Origin: an uncultured beta proteobacterium
GTDB taxonomy: Bacteria > Pseudomonadota > Gammaproteobacteria > Burkholderiales > Burkholderiaceae_C
NCBI GenBank assembly: GCA_903823025.1
Contig: CAIJRK010000060.1
Span: 1 to 64,000, forward strand
Direction: 5' to 3'
Length of the DNA: 64,000 nt
In this document: positions 1 through 8,898 of the stretch, one piece after another
How the letters are laid out: each line of letters opens with the position of its first letter
How positions within the stretch are numbered: the stretch's first letter is position 1
The notes under the pieces: generated by a model
Told to the model about the DNA's origin: nothing
The model's input: the letters and a program-made list of their open reading frames with translations, nothing else
Database searches by the model: none
Made by a program: the position numbers and the translations under genes

Positions 1-22
1 CATTGAGAAAAGAGGTAATCAT
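1..22 (-). CDS. possible 5' end of a gene leaving the left edge
   Basis: On the minus strand an ATG at 22-20 is followed by seven open codons to the edge (M-I-T-S-F-L-N). A strong Shine-Dalgarno-like AAGGAG lies just before it, about four bases from the ATG. An 11-base palindrome (CTAAT-C-ATTAG, 62-72) lies upstream and could be an operator. Too little is visible to name a product; a chance start is possible. Confidence 0.3.
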
Positions 23-455
23 CTCTCTCCTTGTAAAACGGTATTCTTCTGCACGCAACACCTAATCATTAGTGATTTTGATTCAAATGCCAGCTTAAAC
101 AGGAGCTAAAAACTGTCCAGAAAATGGGGTCCACTTTAATCCATCAACTGTCCGGTCATAAACAATAGCGTTGCTTATGCCAATCCGAATCTCTGGCGAA
201 AGGATATCCCCTATCAGGCCAAGAAATGGTGCCCGCTTTTTCTAACAATTTCTTTTAGAGCCAACTCCCAATCATTCAACATAATCACCCATCCCCTTGT
301 ATTTTTATTCGTGTATGTGACTGTAGCGTACATAGAAAATACACTACAGTTCATCATGCTGGGCGTATTCAAATGTTTTCACACTTAGCCTTGCAAAACG
401 ACGCAGTGCTAAAAATAATTTCTACATTTGCTGAATAAACTTACTGAACTTGGCG
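23..455. other. AT-rich intergenic stretch, no gene supported
   Basis: About 430 bases clearly richer in A/T than the rest of the window. No ORF with family resemblance was found on either strand. On the minus strand one frame stays open for about 50 codons and ends near position 101, but it has no good start and I do not recognise the peptide. The region could be a decayed mobile element or simply the promoter region of the gene leaving the left edge. Nothing firmer can be said. Confidence 0.4.
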
Positions 456-1397
456 CTAATCAGAATAGGAATTCGCGTTGATCGCCGCTTGCAGACTGGC
501 GGCCATTTCCTCTGGATTTTCAGCCGCCACCAAGGCGCGCACCACCGCCACCGAACACACGCCGCTGGCCAGCACGTCCTGCATATTGCGACTGTCAATA
601 CCTCCAATGGCGACGAGCGGATAGTCACGCATCAGGCGGGCATAGGCGTGCAGGCGTCCCGTGCCTTGCGGGGCGGTCAGCATCCGTTTGAGGGTGGTCG
701 GAAACACAGCGCCCATGGCGATATAGCTCGGGCTGAAAGCGTCGGCACGCAGCATTTCGACATAGCCATGGCTGCTTAACCCCAAGCGCAACCCGGCGGT
801 GCGGATGGTCTGCAAATCCGCATCGGCCATGTCCTCTTGTCCCAGATGCACGCCGTAAGCGCCTGCGGCAATAGCGGCTTGCCAGTGGTCATTGATGAAC
901 AGCAAGGCATCTGTACCTTGAACGGCTTGAACGGCAGCGCGTACTTCCTGTTCAATGGCGTGGACGTTGTCCGACTTGAAGCGCAGTTGAAGTGTCGGCA
1001 CACCAGCCCGCGCCATACGGGCAACCCAAGCCGCATCAGGCAATACGGCGTACAAACCGAGTTTTTTGGGGCAAGCGGCAAACGCGTCTGACCGTGGCCA
1101 CGGGCGCATTCCAAAGTCTGATGCTTGATCAGGCCAGTCTTCTGCGTTGAATTGGCCTGTGCGTTCAAATAAATGTTGCCACGCATGGGCGATGCATTCC
1201 GCGTCAATCTCAATAAAACCGAGGGTCAAACAGGCTTGTTTTGCGGCGCGGTAAACCGCTGCTTCGCTGCTAAATTCGACCATGCGGGTGGCGTCTGAAA
1301 CCCGTGAGTCCCCCGCATTCAAGGCCAGCGCTGAATGTGCCGTAACAATGGCTTTCACCTTGGCCTCATGCCTCTCCACGGTGAGTAAATTGCTCAT
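456..1397 (-). CDS. thiE: Thiamine phosphate synthase with N-terminal extension
   Basis: Joins hydroxymethylpyrimidine pyrophosphate and the thiazole phosphate to make thiamine phosphate in the cytoplasm. The TIM-barrel part starts near residue 112 (KLGLYAVLPD). It carries the pyrimidine-pyrophosphate motif INDHWQAA...GVHLGQEDM, the GAVFPTTLK loop and a C-terminal phosphate-binding AIGGI. The first ~110 residues are extra compared with the usual ~210-residue ThiE and I cannot assign them. I start it at the ATG (1397-1395) that forms an ATGA overlap with the thiG stop; an in-frame ATG at 1409 would add four residues. Last gene of the riboswitch-controlled thiamine operon. Confidence 0.9.
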   Translation of the reverse strand: MSNLLTVERHEAKVKAIVTAHSALALNAGDSRVSDATRMVEFSSEAAVYRAAKQACLTLGFIEIDAECIAHAWQHLFERTGQFNAEDWPDQASDFGMRPWPRSDAFAACPKKLGLYAVLPDAAWVARMARAGVPTLQLRFKSDNVHAIEQEVRAAVQAVQGTDALLFINDHWQAAIAAGAYGVHLGQEDMADADLQTIRTAGLRLGLSSHGYVEMLRADAFSPSYIAMGAVFPTTLKRMLTAPQGTGRLHAYARLMRDYPLVAIGGIDSRNMQDVLASGVCSVAVVRALVAAENPEEMAASLQAAINANSYSD

Positions 1398-2215
1398 GCC
1401 TGATGCCAAAAAGGCGTGCCTAGCACCGGCGTGCTGGGTTGCGCGGATTGTTGCTCCCGCATGGCACCACTGCGAAAAGCATCACGTCCCGCCTGTGTCG
1501 CACGGGCAAAAGCGCCCGCCATCGTGACCGGGTCTTGCGCCAAAGCGACCGCCGTGTTGAGCAGCACGCCATCAAACCCCCACTCCATCACTTGGCAGGC
1601 GTGCGACGGCAATCCCAGCCCCGCATCCACAATCATGGGAACCGATAAACGTTCGCGCAACGTGCGCAGGGCGTAGGCGTTGATGGGACCTTTGCCGGTG
1701 CCAATGGGCGCGGCCCACGGCATGATGGCTTGGCAACCAACATCTACCAAGCGCTGACAAACCACCAAATCTTCGGTGCAATAAGGCAGCACTTTGAACC
1801 CGTCTTTGATCAATTGGCTGGCGGCTTCTACCAGATTCAAGGTGTCGGGTTGCAAGGTGTAGTCGTCGCCAATCAGCTCCAGTTTGATCCACGATGTGGC
1901 GAACACTTCACGTGCCATGTGGGCCGTCGTGATGACTTCTTGAATGCTGTGGCAACCGGCGGTGTTGGGCAGCACGGGCACCTTCAACTCGTGCAACATC
2001 TCCCAAAAGCGGTTGTTCGTTGGGGCGTCCGTGGCGCTGATGTTTTGTCGGCGCAGTGACGCGGTCAGCATGGCCGGTTTAGCCTCGCGCACTGCCGCTT
2101 CCAAAACGCGGGGCGAGGTGTAGCGTGAGGTGCCCAGCAGCAGGCGGCTCTCGAAGGTTTGGCCGTACAAAACCAGTGGATCGGCAGAGGTAGCAACAGA
2201 AAGTTCAGCAGTCAT
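1394..2215 (-). CDS. thiG: Thiazole synthase
   Basis: Forms the thiazole ring of thiamine from deoxyxylulose 5-phosphate, dehydroglycine and sulfur carried by ThiS. The 273 residues fit the family. The imine-forming lysine is in WIKLELI, and the phosphate-binding segments include APIGTGKG and VDAGLG. The C-terminal ~25 residues are poorly conserved in appearance. It lies between thiS and thiE, overlapping thiE by four bases, so translation is probably coupled. The dehydroglycine would come from ThiO, encoded two genes upstream. Confidence 0.97.
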   Translation of the reverse strand: MTAELSVATSADPLVLYGQTFESRLLLGTSRYTSPRVLEAAVREAKPAMLTASLRRQNISATDAPTNNRFWEMLHELKVPVLPNTAGCHSIQEVITTAHMAREVFATSWIKLELIGDDYTLQPDTLNLVEAASQLIKDGFKVLPYCTEDLVVCQRLVDVGCQAIMPWAAPIGTGKGPINAYALRTLRERLSVPMIVDAGLGLPSHACQVMEWGFDGVLLNTAVALAQDPVTMAGAFARATQAGRDAFRSGAMREQQSAQPSTPVLGTPFWHQA

Positions 2216-2228
2216 GATGTGTCAGAGG

Positions 2229-2435
2229 TTAGCCGCCGGTGACCGGGGCGATGAGGTCAACGCGGTCGTTGGCTTGAAGCAAGTGTTGGGCGTATTGGGT
2301 GTTGGGCACAAACTGCAGATTCACCGCCACCGCAAAAGGAGGTCGGGCTTGCAGCCGCATGATGGCGTCTGCCACGGTCGCCCCCGCGTCAAATTCGTGC
2401 GGCACTTGGTTGATAAAAACGTTCATAGGCTTCAT
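2229..2435 (-). CDS. thiS: Sulfur carrier protein ThiS
   Basis: Small ubiquitin-like sulfur carrier, 68 residues, ending in the diagnostic Gly-Gly (PVTGG) that is adenylated and thiocarboxylated before giving sulfur to ThiG. The ATG at 2435 overlaps the thiO stop as ATGA; a second ATG three codons on (MNVFINQ) would give the usual 65-residue length. The adenylyltransferase (ThiF/MoeB) that would charge it is not in the window. Confidence 0.95.
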   Translation of the reverse strand: MKPMNVFINQVPHEFDAGATVADAIMRLQARPPFAVAVNLQFVPNTQYAQHLLQANDRVDLIAPVTGG

Positions 2436-3511
2436 TCGTGTGCATCTTGGATAGACAAGGAAAACGTGTTGGCCAGCGGCGAGGTCTGGGTTTCAAACAG
2501 TTCCATAACGACATCCAGCATGGCCGGAGCGATCATAAAACCGTGACGGTAAAGCCCGTTAATTTGCAACACGCGTTCGCCCAAACGTCGGATGGACGGC
2601 AGGTTGTCCGGCAAGGTCGGGCGGCATTGGGTGACTAAATCCACAATGCGGCCTTCGCCAAACCCGCTGTCCACCGTGTAGGCGGCGCTGAGTAACTCCA
2701 ACGTGCTGCGCACGCTAGCCGGTGACATATCGTCGGATTCAATTTCAGTCGCGCCGATTCTGAAAATACCGTCTTGTTTGGGCGCAATGTAAATGGGGTA
2801 ACGCGGATGAATCAGGCGCGTCGGACGGGACAAGGTCACGTTGGGCGCGTGCAGCATGATGACTTCACCGCGCACCCCGCGCAAAGCGGGCCATTGGTCG
2901 CGTGCGCCCAGTCCACGGCAGTCAAACATCCAGTCGGGCTGCCCCGGATGGCCCGGCGTGAAGTCATCAGGCGAACGCGGGCTGTTCCAGTTCAGTTTGA
3001 CATTGGCGTTTTGCAGTTGGTGCAACATGGCCGCCAACAACTGGTGGTTGTCCAGTTGACCTTCGCCCGGCAAATAAAGACCTTGGGGGAAACGTGCGCC
3101 TAGCGAAGGCTCCAGTTGCGCCAAGCCGGTGGCATCAAGTCGCTGTGCGGCGGGCAAGGTGGGCAACGACTCGCTGGTCGCGTCCAGCAGGCGTGAAAAC
3201 CGGTCAGCCTCGGCAGCGTCCTGACGGTGCCAGACGACCAGCGTGCCTGCTTGCTGAAAAAAGACTGGCTCATCAAGTTGCGCCAGCAATTCCGGCCAAC
3301 GCTTCAACGCGTGCATCCCCATTTGCACAACGCCTGTTTCCGTGACGGCTGATTCAGCCAACGGGGCCAGCATGGCCGCTGCGGCGCGGGCAGCCGAGGT
3401 CTGCGCATCCGGGCCACCGGCTTCAAACAATTCAAGGCAATGACCTGCCCGCGTCAACTGGCAAGCCAGCAGCCGTCCCATCAGGCCTGCGCCCAAAATA
3501 ACGATATTCAT
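2432..3511 (-). CDS. thiO: Glycine oxidase ThiO (FAD-dependent)
   Basis: DAO-family flavoprotein that oxidises glycine to the imine used by ThiG. The N-terminal FAD-binding motif ILGAGLMGRLLA sits at residues 5-16. A DCRGLGARD segment and the C-terminal NGLYRHGFMIAPA, typical of ThiO, are present. At 359 residues it has normal length. The presence of thiO rather than thiH points to the oxygen-dependent thiazole route. It is cotranscribed with cytX upstream (22-base gap) and thiS downstream (4-base overlap). Confidence 0.95.
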   Translation of the reverse strand: MNIVILGAGLMGRLLACQLTRAGHCLELFEAGGPDAQTSAARAAAAMLAPLAESAVTETGVVQMGMHALKRWPELLAQLDEPVFFQQAGTLVVWHRQDAAEADRFSRLLDATSESLPTLPAAQRLDATGLAQLEPSLGARFPQGLYLPGEGQLDNHQLLAAMLHQLQNANVKLNWNSPRSPDDFTPGHPGQPDWMFDCRGLGARDQWPALRGVRGEVIMLHAPNVTLSRPTRLIHPRYPIYIAPKQDGIFRIGATEIESDDMSPASVRSTLELLSAAYTVDSGFGEGRIVDLVTQCRPTLPDNLPSIRRLGERVLQINGLYRHGFMIAPAMLDVVMELFETQTSPLANTFSLSIQDAHE

Positions 3512-3533
3512 ATATTTTTCCAGGTGGTTGGAC

Positions 3534-4817
3534 TTAGGTCCGTTGGGGGCGTGTGAGCCACGCCAGCGTGAAGGTCAGCGCCAGCGTTGGCAGCGCTGAA
3601 CCCCATTGCGGTGCCCATTTGGCCAAGGCATGAAAAAACACCACGCCCGCCAGCCAGAGCAAGGCCGCCGTGATGTCAATCTTGCGTTGCGGTGGCGCAA
3701 AGCTGGGCTTGCCCACGCCCAAACGACCCAGAATGACGCCATACAGCGGCACAAACACCGAACTCAGCAAGAGCAAAAACGGTTCCAAACTGTGCATGGG
3801 CAACACCAGCGCCAACCCGGTACATAGCACCGCCAGCCCGATGCCCCATTGCCGAATCGTCCAGGACGGCTTGATGCTGTGCGCCGACACCGAGCCCGAA
3901 TAAACGTCGCCATAAGCGTTGTCAATTTCATCAATCAGGATCAGGCTCAGGGCAATCAGGCCACCTTGCGCCAGCAACAGGGCGCTCACCAGATTGGCGT
4001 CCGGCGCGGCGACGCTGATCACCATCACGCCTAGCGCGTAGCACCAGATGTTGGCCACCGCGTAGCCCAACCAGGTGCCACTCATCGCGCTGCGACCTGA
4101 GCGACCATGGCGGGCGTAGTCGGCCACCAGCGGCAGCCACGACACCGGCATGGCAATTACCAAATCCATCGCCGACAACATGCCCATGCTGCCGTCACCG
4201 GGACGTGCCCAAAAGGCCTCAAAGCCTTGCGTTTTCAGTTGCCCGCCAAATTGCCAGGTCAGCCATAAGAGCGACGCAATCACCAGCGGCAAGCCAAAAC
4301 GGCTGATGATTTTGCGAACCAGCTTCGTCATGGAGCCTGCCAGCAACAAGGTCAACACCGCGCCCCATAACAGCGTGGTGGCAAAGATGCCGCCGGGGCC
4401 GTCAAGTGCCAAACCAAACGACTGTTTGCCAATGGCCGCCGTGCCGTCACGCATGATGACCAGCTCGAACGTCGTCCAGCCAATTAACTGCGCAATATTT
4501 AACAGCACCGGCAAGCGGGCAAACAGACTGCCATACGTGGTGTGCATGAGCCCGGCGCTGGTCAGGCCGCTGTCGCAACCCAATTTAGCGGTCCAAGCCA
4601 GCAAGCCGGAGCCGACCACGGAACCCAGCACGATGGCAATCGCCGCATCGCGGCTGCCGACGGCGGGCACGAGGTAAGCGCCGATCTGCATCACCAGCAG
4701 ACCAACGCCCAGACTAAACCAGAGCGCGGCGTGGTCGTGCCAGCTGAAAACCCGATCAACGTGCGCAATCGGGGTGAGTGCCTTGTTGTCGGCACCGGGA
4801 GAATTTGTAGTTGCCAT
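3534..4817 (-). CDS. cytX: NCS1-family permease, probable hydroxymethylpyrimidine transporter CytX
   Basis: A 427-residue membrane protein of the cytosine permease (NCS1) family with about 12 hydrophobic segments starting near residue 30. CytX is the NCS1 branch linked to thiamine genes and is thought to import the pyrimidine precursor HMP. Its place directly below a TPP riboswitch and above thiO, with no thiC in view, supports that role. The substrate is inferred from context, not from the sequence. The N-terminus (Ala-Thr-Thr-Asn) is soluble. Confidence 0.85.
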   Translation of the reverse strand: MATTNSPGADNKALTPIAHVDRVFSWHDHAALWFSLGVGLLVMQIGAYLVPAVGSRDAAIAIVLGSVVGSGLLAWTAKLGCDSGLTSAGLMHTTYGSLFARLPVLLNIAQLIGWTTFELVIMRDGTAAIGKQSFGLALDGPGGIFATTLLWGAVLTLLLAGSMTKLVRKIISRFGLPLVIASLLWLTWQFGGQLKTQGFEAFWARPGDGSMGMLSAMDLVIAMPVSWLPLVADYARHGRSGRSAMSGTWLGYAVANIWCYALGVMVISVAAPDANLVSALLLAQGGLIALSLILIDEIDNAYGDVYSGSVSAHSIKPSWTIRQWGIGLAVLCTGLALVLPMHSLEPFLLLLSSVFVPLYGVILGRLGVGKPSFAPPQRKIDITAALLWLAGVVFFHALAKWAPQWGSALPTLALTFTLAWLTRPQRT

Positions 4818-4904
4818 CCGTTTGCTCCAAGCAATTAAGTGGGCAGGGCGGCGTTATCTGGATGGGGCGATGTGTCACTCAAGAATAAGGTGATGCGCCG
4901 AAAA

Positions 4905-5002
4905 CCGGACTTGCTTCCCTGCGCGAGGATTACCTCAATCAGGTTCAAAGGGACTTTCTCAGTCGCCCGGCCTCTTTGGAAGCCGGGCAACACCCCTAGC
5001 GA
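4905..5002 (-). promoter_or_regulatory. TPP riboswitch (THI element)
   Basis: Read on the minus strand, the region carries the thi-box landmarks in order: GCTAGGGGTG, a GCCGGGC-type variable stem (GCCCGGC...GCCGGGC), CTGAGAAAGTCCC, then CCTGATTGAGGTAATCCTCGC. It ends about 90 bases before cytX, on the same strand. Thiamine pyrophosphate binding should repress the cytX-thiOSGE operon. I could not see an unmistakable terminator or anti-Shine-Dalgarno helix in the spacer by eye, so the output mechanism is open. Confidence 0.95.
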
Positions 5003-5004
5003 AA

Positions 5005-5021
5005 GTGCTTTAAAAAAGCAC
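5005..5021 (-). terminator. Stem-loop between the reductase gene and the riboswitch
   Basis: A 7-base perfect inverted repeat, GTGCTTT-TTT-AAAGCAC on the minus strand, sits between the end of the ferredoxin-NADP reductase gene and the TPP aptamer. It may end the upstream transcript, but no U-run follows it, so this is weak. Confidence 0.35.
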
Positions 5022-5034
5022 GGGTTGTGTTTAG

Positions 5035-6105
5035 TTAATCAAACACTGGCGTTTCAACACCCAGCACTTTGTGCAGTTTGGGGCTGGTCGTGGTGTATTG
5101 CAAAAAGACTTTTTTCTCAGGTGAGATGACGGCGATGGCACCAAAAGCGGCCAACGCACATTCATGAAAACCACTCAAAATCAGCTTCTTTTTGCCGGGG
5201 TAAATGTTGATGTCGCCCACCGCAAAAATGCCAGGCTCGCTGGTGGAAAACTTCTCGGTATCCACCTTGAGTTGCTTGCGTTCAATGTCCAGTCCCCAGT
5301 CGGCAATCGGGCCTAACTTGGGACTCAGACCAAAGAATACCAGCAGCACGTCCAGCGGCACCACGCGGGTCACGCCATCGGCGCCAGTGACTTTAAGGCC
5401 CGTGAGTTGGCTGTCTTTTTCGTCATAGCCCGTGACTTGGCCGACGATGAATTGCATCTCATAGGCTTCGCACAGTGCGCGCATTTTGGCGACATTGGCG
5501 GGCGCCGCTTTGAAGCCATCACGGCGATGAATCAGGATGACGCTTTCGGCCTTGTGCGGGCTTTCCCGAACAAAATCCAGCGCCCAATCCAGCGCCGAAT
5601 CACCACCACCGACGATGACCAAATTTTTACCCGCAAAGGTCACTGGATTTTTAACGCGATAAAAAAGCTGCGTGCCTTCAAACGCATCCAGCCCTTCAAC
5701 CTTGAGCGTGCGGGGCTGAAAAGCACCCACGCCTGCGGCAATAAAAATGGTTTTGGTCAAAAACTGCGCGCCTTTAGAGGTTTCAACAAAGAAGCGACCA
5801 TCGGCCTGTTTTTGTACTGCTGTGACTTCCTGTCCGAAGTGAAACGTAGCGCCAAACGGTTCAATCTGTTTAAGCAGGTTGTTGGTCAGTTCCTGGCCGG
5901 TACACATCGGCACTGCCGGAATGTCGTAAATCGGCTTGTCAGGATAAAGCTCAACGCACTGACCACCGGGGTAATCCAGCGCGTCGATGACGTGGGCTTT
6001 GATTTCCAGCAAACCAAGTTCAAACACTTGAAACAGCCCAACCGGACCTGCGCCCACAATGAGGGCGTCGGTTTCGATTGGAGCGGGGTTCAATTCAGAG
6101 GCCAT
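5035..6105 (-). CDS. Ferredoxin/flavodoxin-NADP reductase, thioredoxin-reductase-like type
   Basis: A 356-residue FAD/NADPH flavoprotein moving electrons between NADPH and ferredoxin. The FAD motif is [10 protein letters not shown] (residues 17-26), the NADP motif [11 protein letters not shown] lies near the middle, and the C-terminal FAD site reads [13 protein letters not shown]. There is no CxxC redox pair, which separates it from true thioredoxin reductases. It directly follows the ferredoxin gene fdxA (12-base gap), its likely partner. Electrons could serve the sulfite reductase encoded nearby, but that link is inference. Confidence 0.9.
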   Translation of the reverse strand: MASELNPAPIETDALIVGAGPVGLFQVFELGLLEIKAHVIDALDYPGGQCVELYPDKPIYDIPAVPMCTGQELTNNLLKQIEPFGATFHFGQEVTAVQKQADGRFFVETSKGAQFLTKTIFIAAGVGAFQPRTLKVEGLDAFEGTQLFYRVKNPVTFAGKNLVIVGGGDSALDWALDFVRESPHKAESVILIHRRDGFKAAPANVAKMRALCEAYEMQFIVGQVTGYDEKDSQLTGLKVTGADGVTRVVPLDVLLVFFGLSPKLGPIADWGLDIERKQLKVDTEKFSTSEPGIFAVGDINIYPGKKKLILSGFHECALAAFGAIAVISPEKKVFLQYTTTSPKLHKVLGVETPVFD

Positions 6106-6116
6106 GAGTTTCCAAG

Positions 6117-6446
6117 TTACTTGATGAGCTGGGAGAGTTTGCCGGTCTTGTCTTTCCAGTCTTCAGCGTCCGGCAGCGGGGCTTTGCGTTTAGTGATGCT
6201 CGTCCAGGTAGGCAGTTTGGCTAATTCAGCGTTCAGCGCGGTCATGTGCTGCTGATCTTTGGGCACATCTTCTTCAGCGTAGATGGCGTTAACGGGGCAC
6301 TCGGGGATGCACACCGCGCAGTCAATGCATTCATCGGGGTCGATGGTCAAAAAGTTGGGGCCTTCGCGAAAGCAATCCACGGGGCAGACGTCCACGCAAT
6401 CGGTATATTTACATTTGATACAGGCTTCGGTGACGGTATGAGTCAT
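6117..6446 (-). CDS. fdxA: 7Fe-8S ferredoxin FdxA
   Basis: Small electron carrier with a [3Fe-4S] and a [4Fe-4S] cluster. Cysteines occur as [17 protein letters not shown] and [13 protein letters not shown]. The ~50-residue tail after the clusters (ending GKLSQLIK) is usual for proteobacterial FdxA. I start it at the ATG at 6446 (MTHTVTEAC), giving 109 residues; an upstream in-frame start would add ten residues that do not look like the family. Upstream of and on the same strand as its probable reductase. Confidence 0.93.
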   Translation of the reverse strand: MTHTVTEACIKCKYTDCVDVCPVDCFREGPNFLTIDPDECIDCAVCIPECPVNAIYAEEDVPKDQQHMTALNAELAKLPTWTSITKRKAPLPDAEDWKDKTGKLSQLIK

Positions 6447-6546
6447 TTTTGGGTTCGGCAAGTGAGTGAAAACCACAGATTTTATGGGGTTTCAAAATCC
6501 CCTCGGTTCAAATTGACCTTGGGGTGCTGAGGTTGCTTGCGCTGAG

Positions 6547-7938
6547 TCAATTGATCAGGACGGCACCCGCTGTTTTGTGCGAGGCGGTGTCCACCAAAAT
6601 GAGCGAGCCCAACACGCGGGATTGTTGATAGGGCAGCGTTGCAATGGCTTCTTGCAGTGTCAGTTCAACGTGCCCGATGGCGTTGGCGTCCAACTGGGTG
6701 GCCTCTTCTTCAGCCAGCGTGTTGATGTCGAGTTTGTGAACAATGCGCTTGATTTTGGCCTTGATCCAGCGGTGCCCATGCAGCGCCCAGTAAACGCGAC
6801 CCGCCACCAGCGGTTCGTCGTCCATCCAAGCGACCGTGGCTTTGAGGTCACGGCTGGAATTGAATGTTCCCGCACTGATGGCTGTCTCAAACTCGTCTGC
6901 TTGGGTTTCTGTTTTTGGCTCGGCGGCCAGCAACCAATCGCCGCGTGACACATCAACTTCACGGTCCAGCACAATCCCCGCGCTGTGACCGGCTTGCACG
7001 GGGCCAGGCTGGCGCGTTGCGCTCAAGACCTGAGCCACAGTCGCTGTTTGGCCGCTGGGCAAAATCGAGATTTGTTGCCCGACCTGGATGCCACCAGTGG
7101 CCACGCGCCCCCAAAAAATGCGGCGACCTTGTGAGGTGTCGCTCGACGCTGAAAACTTTTCGACCCATTGCACCGGAAAGGCAAAAGGCGTTGAGATTTC
7201 AGCCGGAGTAGCGGGCAATAGTTCCAGAATTTCCAGCAGGCTCGGGCCGTTGTAATGGCACCAACCCGCTGCTGACGTCACCACGTTGTGACCCTTGAGA
7301 GCCGAGATCGGCACGATGGCTGTCACTTCAATACCAGCCGCCTTGGCAAACGCTTCCAGCGCATGGCTGATATTCAAAAATGCCAATGCAGCCTGACCCG
7401 CCGTCTCAGGTTTGGCAGCATCTTCCAGCGCATCCAGCTTGTTCACGGCAAACACAATGCTGGGCACGCGCAGCAAGTTCACCAACAGTGAATGGCGGCG
7501 GGTTTGCGGCAGCAGCTCCAGCGCGTGGCTTTTCCACTGGAGTTTGGTGGCGTCCACCAGCACCACGGCAGCGTCGGCGCTGGAGGCGGCGGTCACCATG
7601 TTGCGGGTGTATTGCTCGTGGCCGGGCGCATCGCCAATGATGAATTTGCGCTCGGCGGTGTTGAAGTAGCGGTACGCCACGTCGATGGTGATGCCTTGCT
7701 CGCGCTCGGCACTCAGGCCGTCGGTGAACAACGCCAGATCGGCCTCGCCACTTTTGGAGACGTTGGCCAGTTGATCCAGCAACACTGAGCGGCTGTCCAC
7801 CAGCAGGCGACCAATGAGCGTGCTTTTGCCGTCATCGACACTGCCGCAGGTGATGAATTTCAGGGCGGCGCCCGTATCGTTCAGACTGTTGGCGGCGGTG
7901 GTGACTGCGTCAGCAGCGATTGAAGTTGTTGCGTTCAT
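6547..7938 (-). CDS. cysN: Sulfate adenylyltransferase subunit 1 (GTPase)
   Basis: GTP-hydrolysing large subunit of ATP sulfurylase; with CysD it makes adenosine 5'-phosphosulfate from sulfate and ATP. EF-Tu-like G motifs: CGSVDDGKSTLIGRLL (G1), DAPGHEQY (G3) and NKLD (G4). The 463 residues end after the beta-barrel domains, so there is no fused APS kinase (CysC). This fits an APS-reductase pathway that needs no PAPS. The start directly abuts the cysD stop; last gene of the operon. Confidence 0.96.
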   Translation of the reverse strand: MNATTSIAADAVTTAANSLNDTGAALKFITCGSVDDGKSTLIGRLLVDSRSVLLDQLANVSKSGEADLALFTDGLSAEREQGITIDVAYRYFNTAERKFIIGDAPGHEQYTRNMVTAASSADAAVVLVDATKLQWKSHALELLPQTRRHSLLVNLLRVPSIVFAVNKLDALEDAAKPETAGQAALAFLNISHALEAFAKAAGIEVTAIVPISALKGHNVVTSAAGWCHYNGPSLLEILELLPATPAEISTPFAFPVQWVEKFSASSDTSQGRRIFWGRVATGGIQVGQQISILPSGQTATVAQVLSATRQPGPVQAGHSAGIVLDREVDVSRGDWLLAAEPKTETQADEFETAISAGTFNSSRDLKATVAWMDDEPLVAGRVYWALHGHRWIKAKIKRIVHKLDINTLAEEEATQLDANAIGHVELTLQEAIATLPYQQSRVLGSLILVDTASHKTAGAVLIN

Positions 7939-8898
7939 TTAGAAATACCCATCTTTCTTGCGCTTCTCCATCGAAGCCTCGGAGGTTTTGTCGTCCATGC
8001 GGGTGGCACCGCGTTCGCTCACATCAGCGGCCAGTGTTTCGATCACGATGTCTGCGGCGGTGGCAGCCACGCTGGCCACGGGACAGGTGCAGGTAATGTC
8101 GCCCACGGTGCGAAAACGCACGTCGCGTGTTTCCACGGTTTCACCTTCACGCGCCGGGGTGAGTTCGGTCACCGGCACCAGCAAGCCTTTACGTTCCACC
8201 ACGTCGCGTTTGTGTGTGTAGTAGAGCGAGGGCAGGGCGATTTTTTCGCGCTCGATGTATTGCCACACATCAAGTTCCGTCCAGTTGGAAATCGGGAACA
8301 CACGGAAATGTTCGCCGGGTTGCAGTCGGGTGTTGAACAGCGTCCACAACTCGGGCCGCTGGGCTTTGGGTTGCCATTGGCCAAAACTGTCGCGGTGCGA
8401 AAAAATACGCTCTTTGGCGCGGGCCTTTTCCTCATCGCGACGGGCGCCACCAATCAGCGCATCAAAACGAAATTCTTCAATCGCTTCCAGCAGCGTGACC
8501 GACTGATGCACGTTGCGCGATTCGCCGGGGTGCGCCAGCCGCACGGTGCCGCGTGCCATCGAGTCTTCGACGCTGCGCACAATCAACTCGGCACCCAGTT
8601 CTTTGGCGCGTGAATCACGGAAATCGGTTACTTCTTTGAAGTTGTGGCCGGTGTCGATCATCAGCAGCGGATAGGGAATGCGGCCTGCACCAAAAGCTTT
8701 TTCAGCGCATTTCAGCATGACCAGTGAATCTTTGCCGCCCGAGAAAAGCAGCGTCGGGCGCTCGAAAGCGGCAGCAACCTCGCGCAGGATGAAGATGGTT
8801 TCTTCTTCCAGCGCGTCCAGGTGCGCGTTGCTTAAATGGTCAGGGCGGTGCGTATGAGTCATGGTTTGTAGGTGTTCGGGAGGGATACGGTCGTTCAT
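7939..8898 (-). CDS. cysD: Sulfate adenylyltransferase subunit 2
   Basis: Catalytic small subunit of ATP sulfurylase, a PP-loop enzyme. It shows LLFSGGKDSLVML (the P-loop), IDTGHNFKEV and GARRDEEKARAKER. I place the start at the ATG at 8898, whose ATGA overlaps the cysH stop, giving 319 residues; starting at 8862 (MTHTHRPDHL) would match the more usual ~300-residue length. The longer open frame up to 9021 lies wholly inside cysH and is not real coding sequence. Confidence 0.95.
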   Translation of the reverse strand: MNDRIPPEHLQTMTHTHRPDHLSNAHLDALEEETIFILREVAAAFERPTLLFSGGKDSLVMLKCAEKAFGAGRIPYPLLMIDTGHNFKEVTDFRDSRAKELGAELIVRSVEDSMARGTVRLAHPGESRNVHQSVTLLEAIEEFRFDALIGGARRDEEKARAKERIFSHRDSFGQWQPKAQRPELWTLFNTRLQPGEHFRVFPISNWTELDVWQYIEREKIALPSLYYTHKRDVVERKGLLVPVTELTPAREGETVETRDVRFRTVGDITCTCPVASVAATAADIVIETLAADVSERGATRMDDKTSEASMEKRKKDGYF

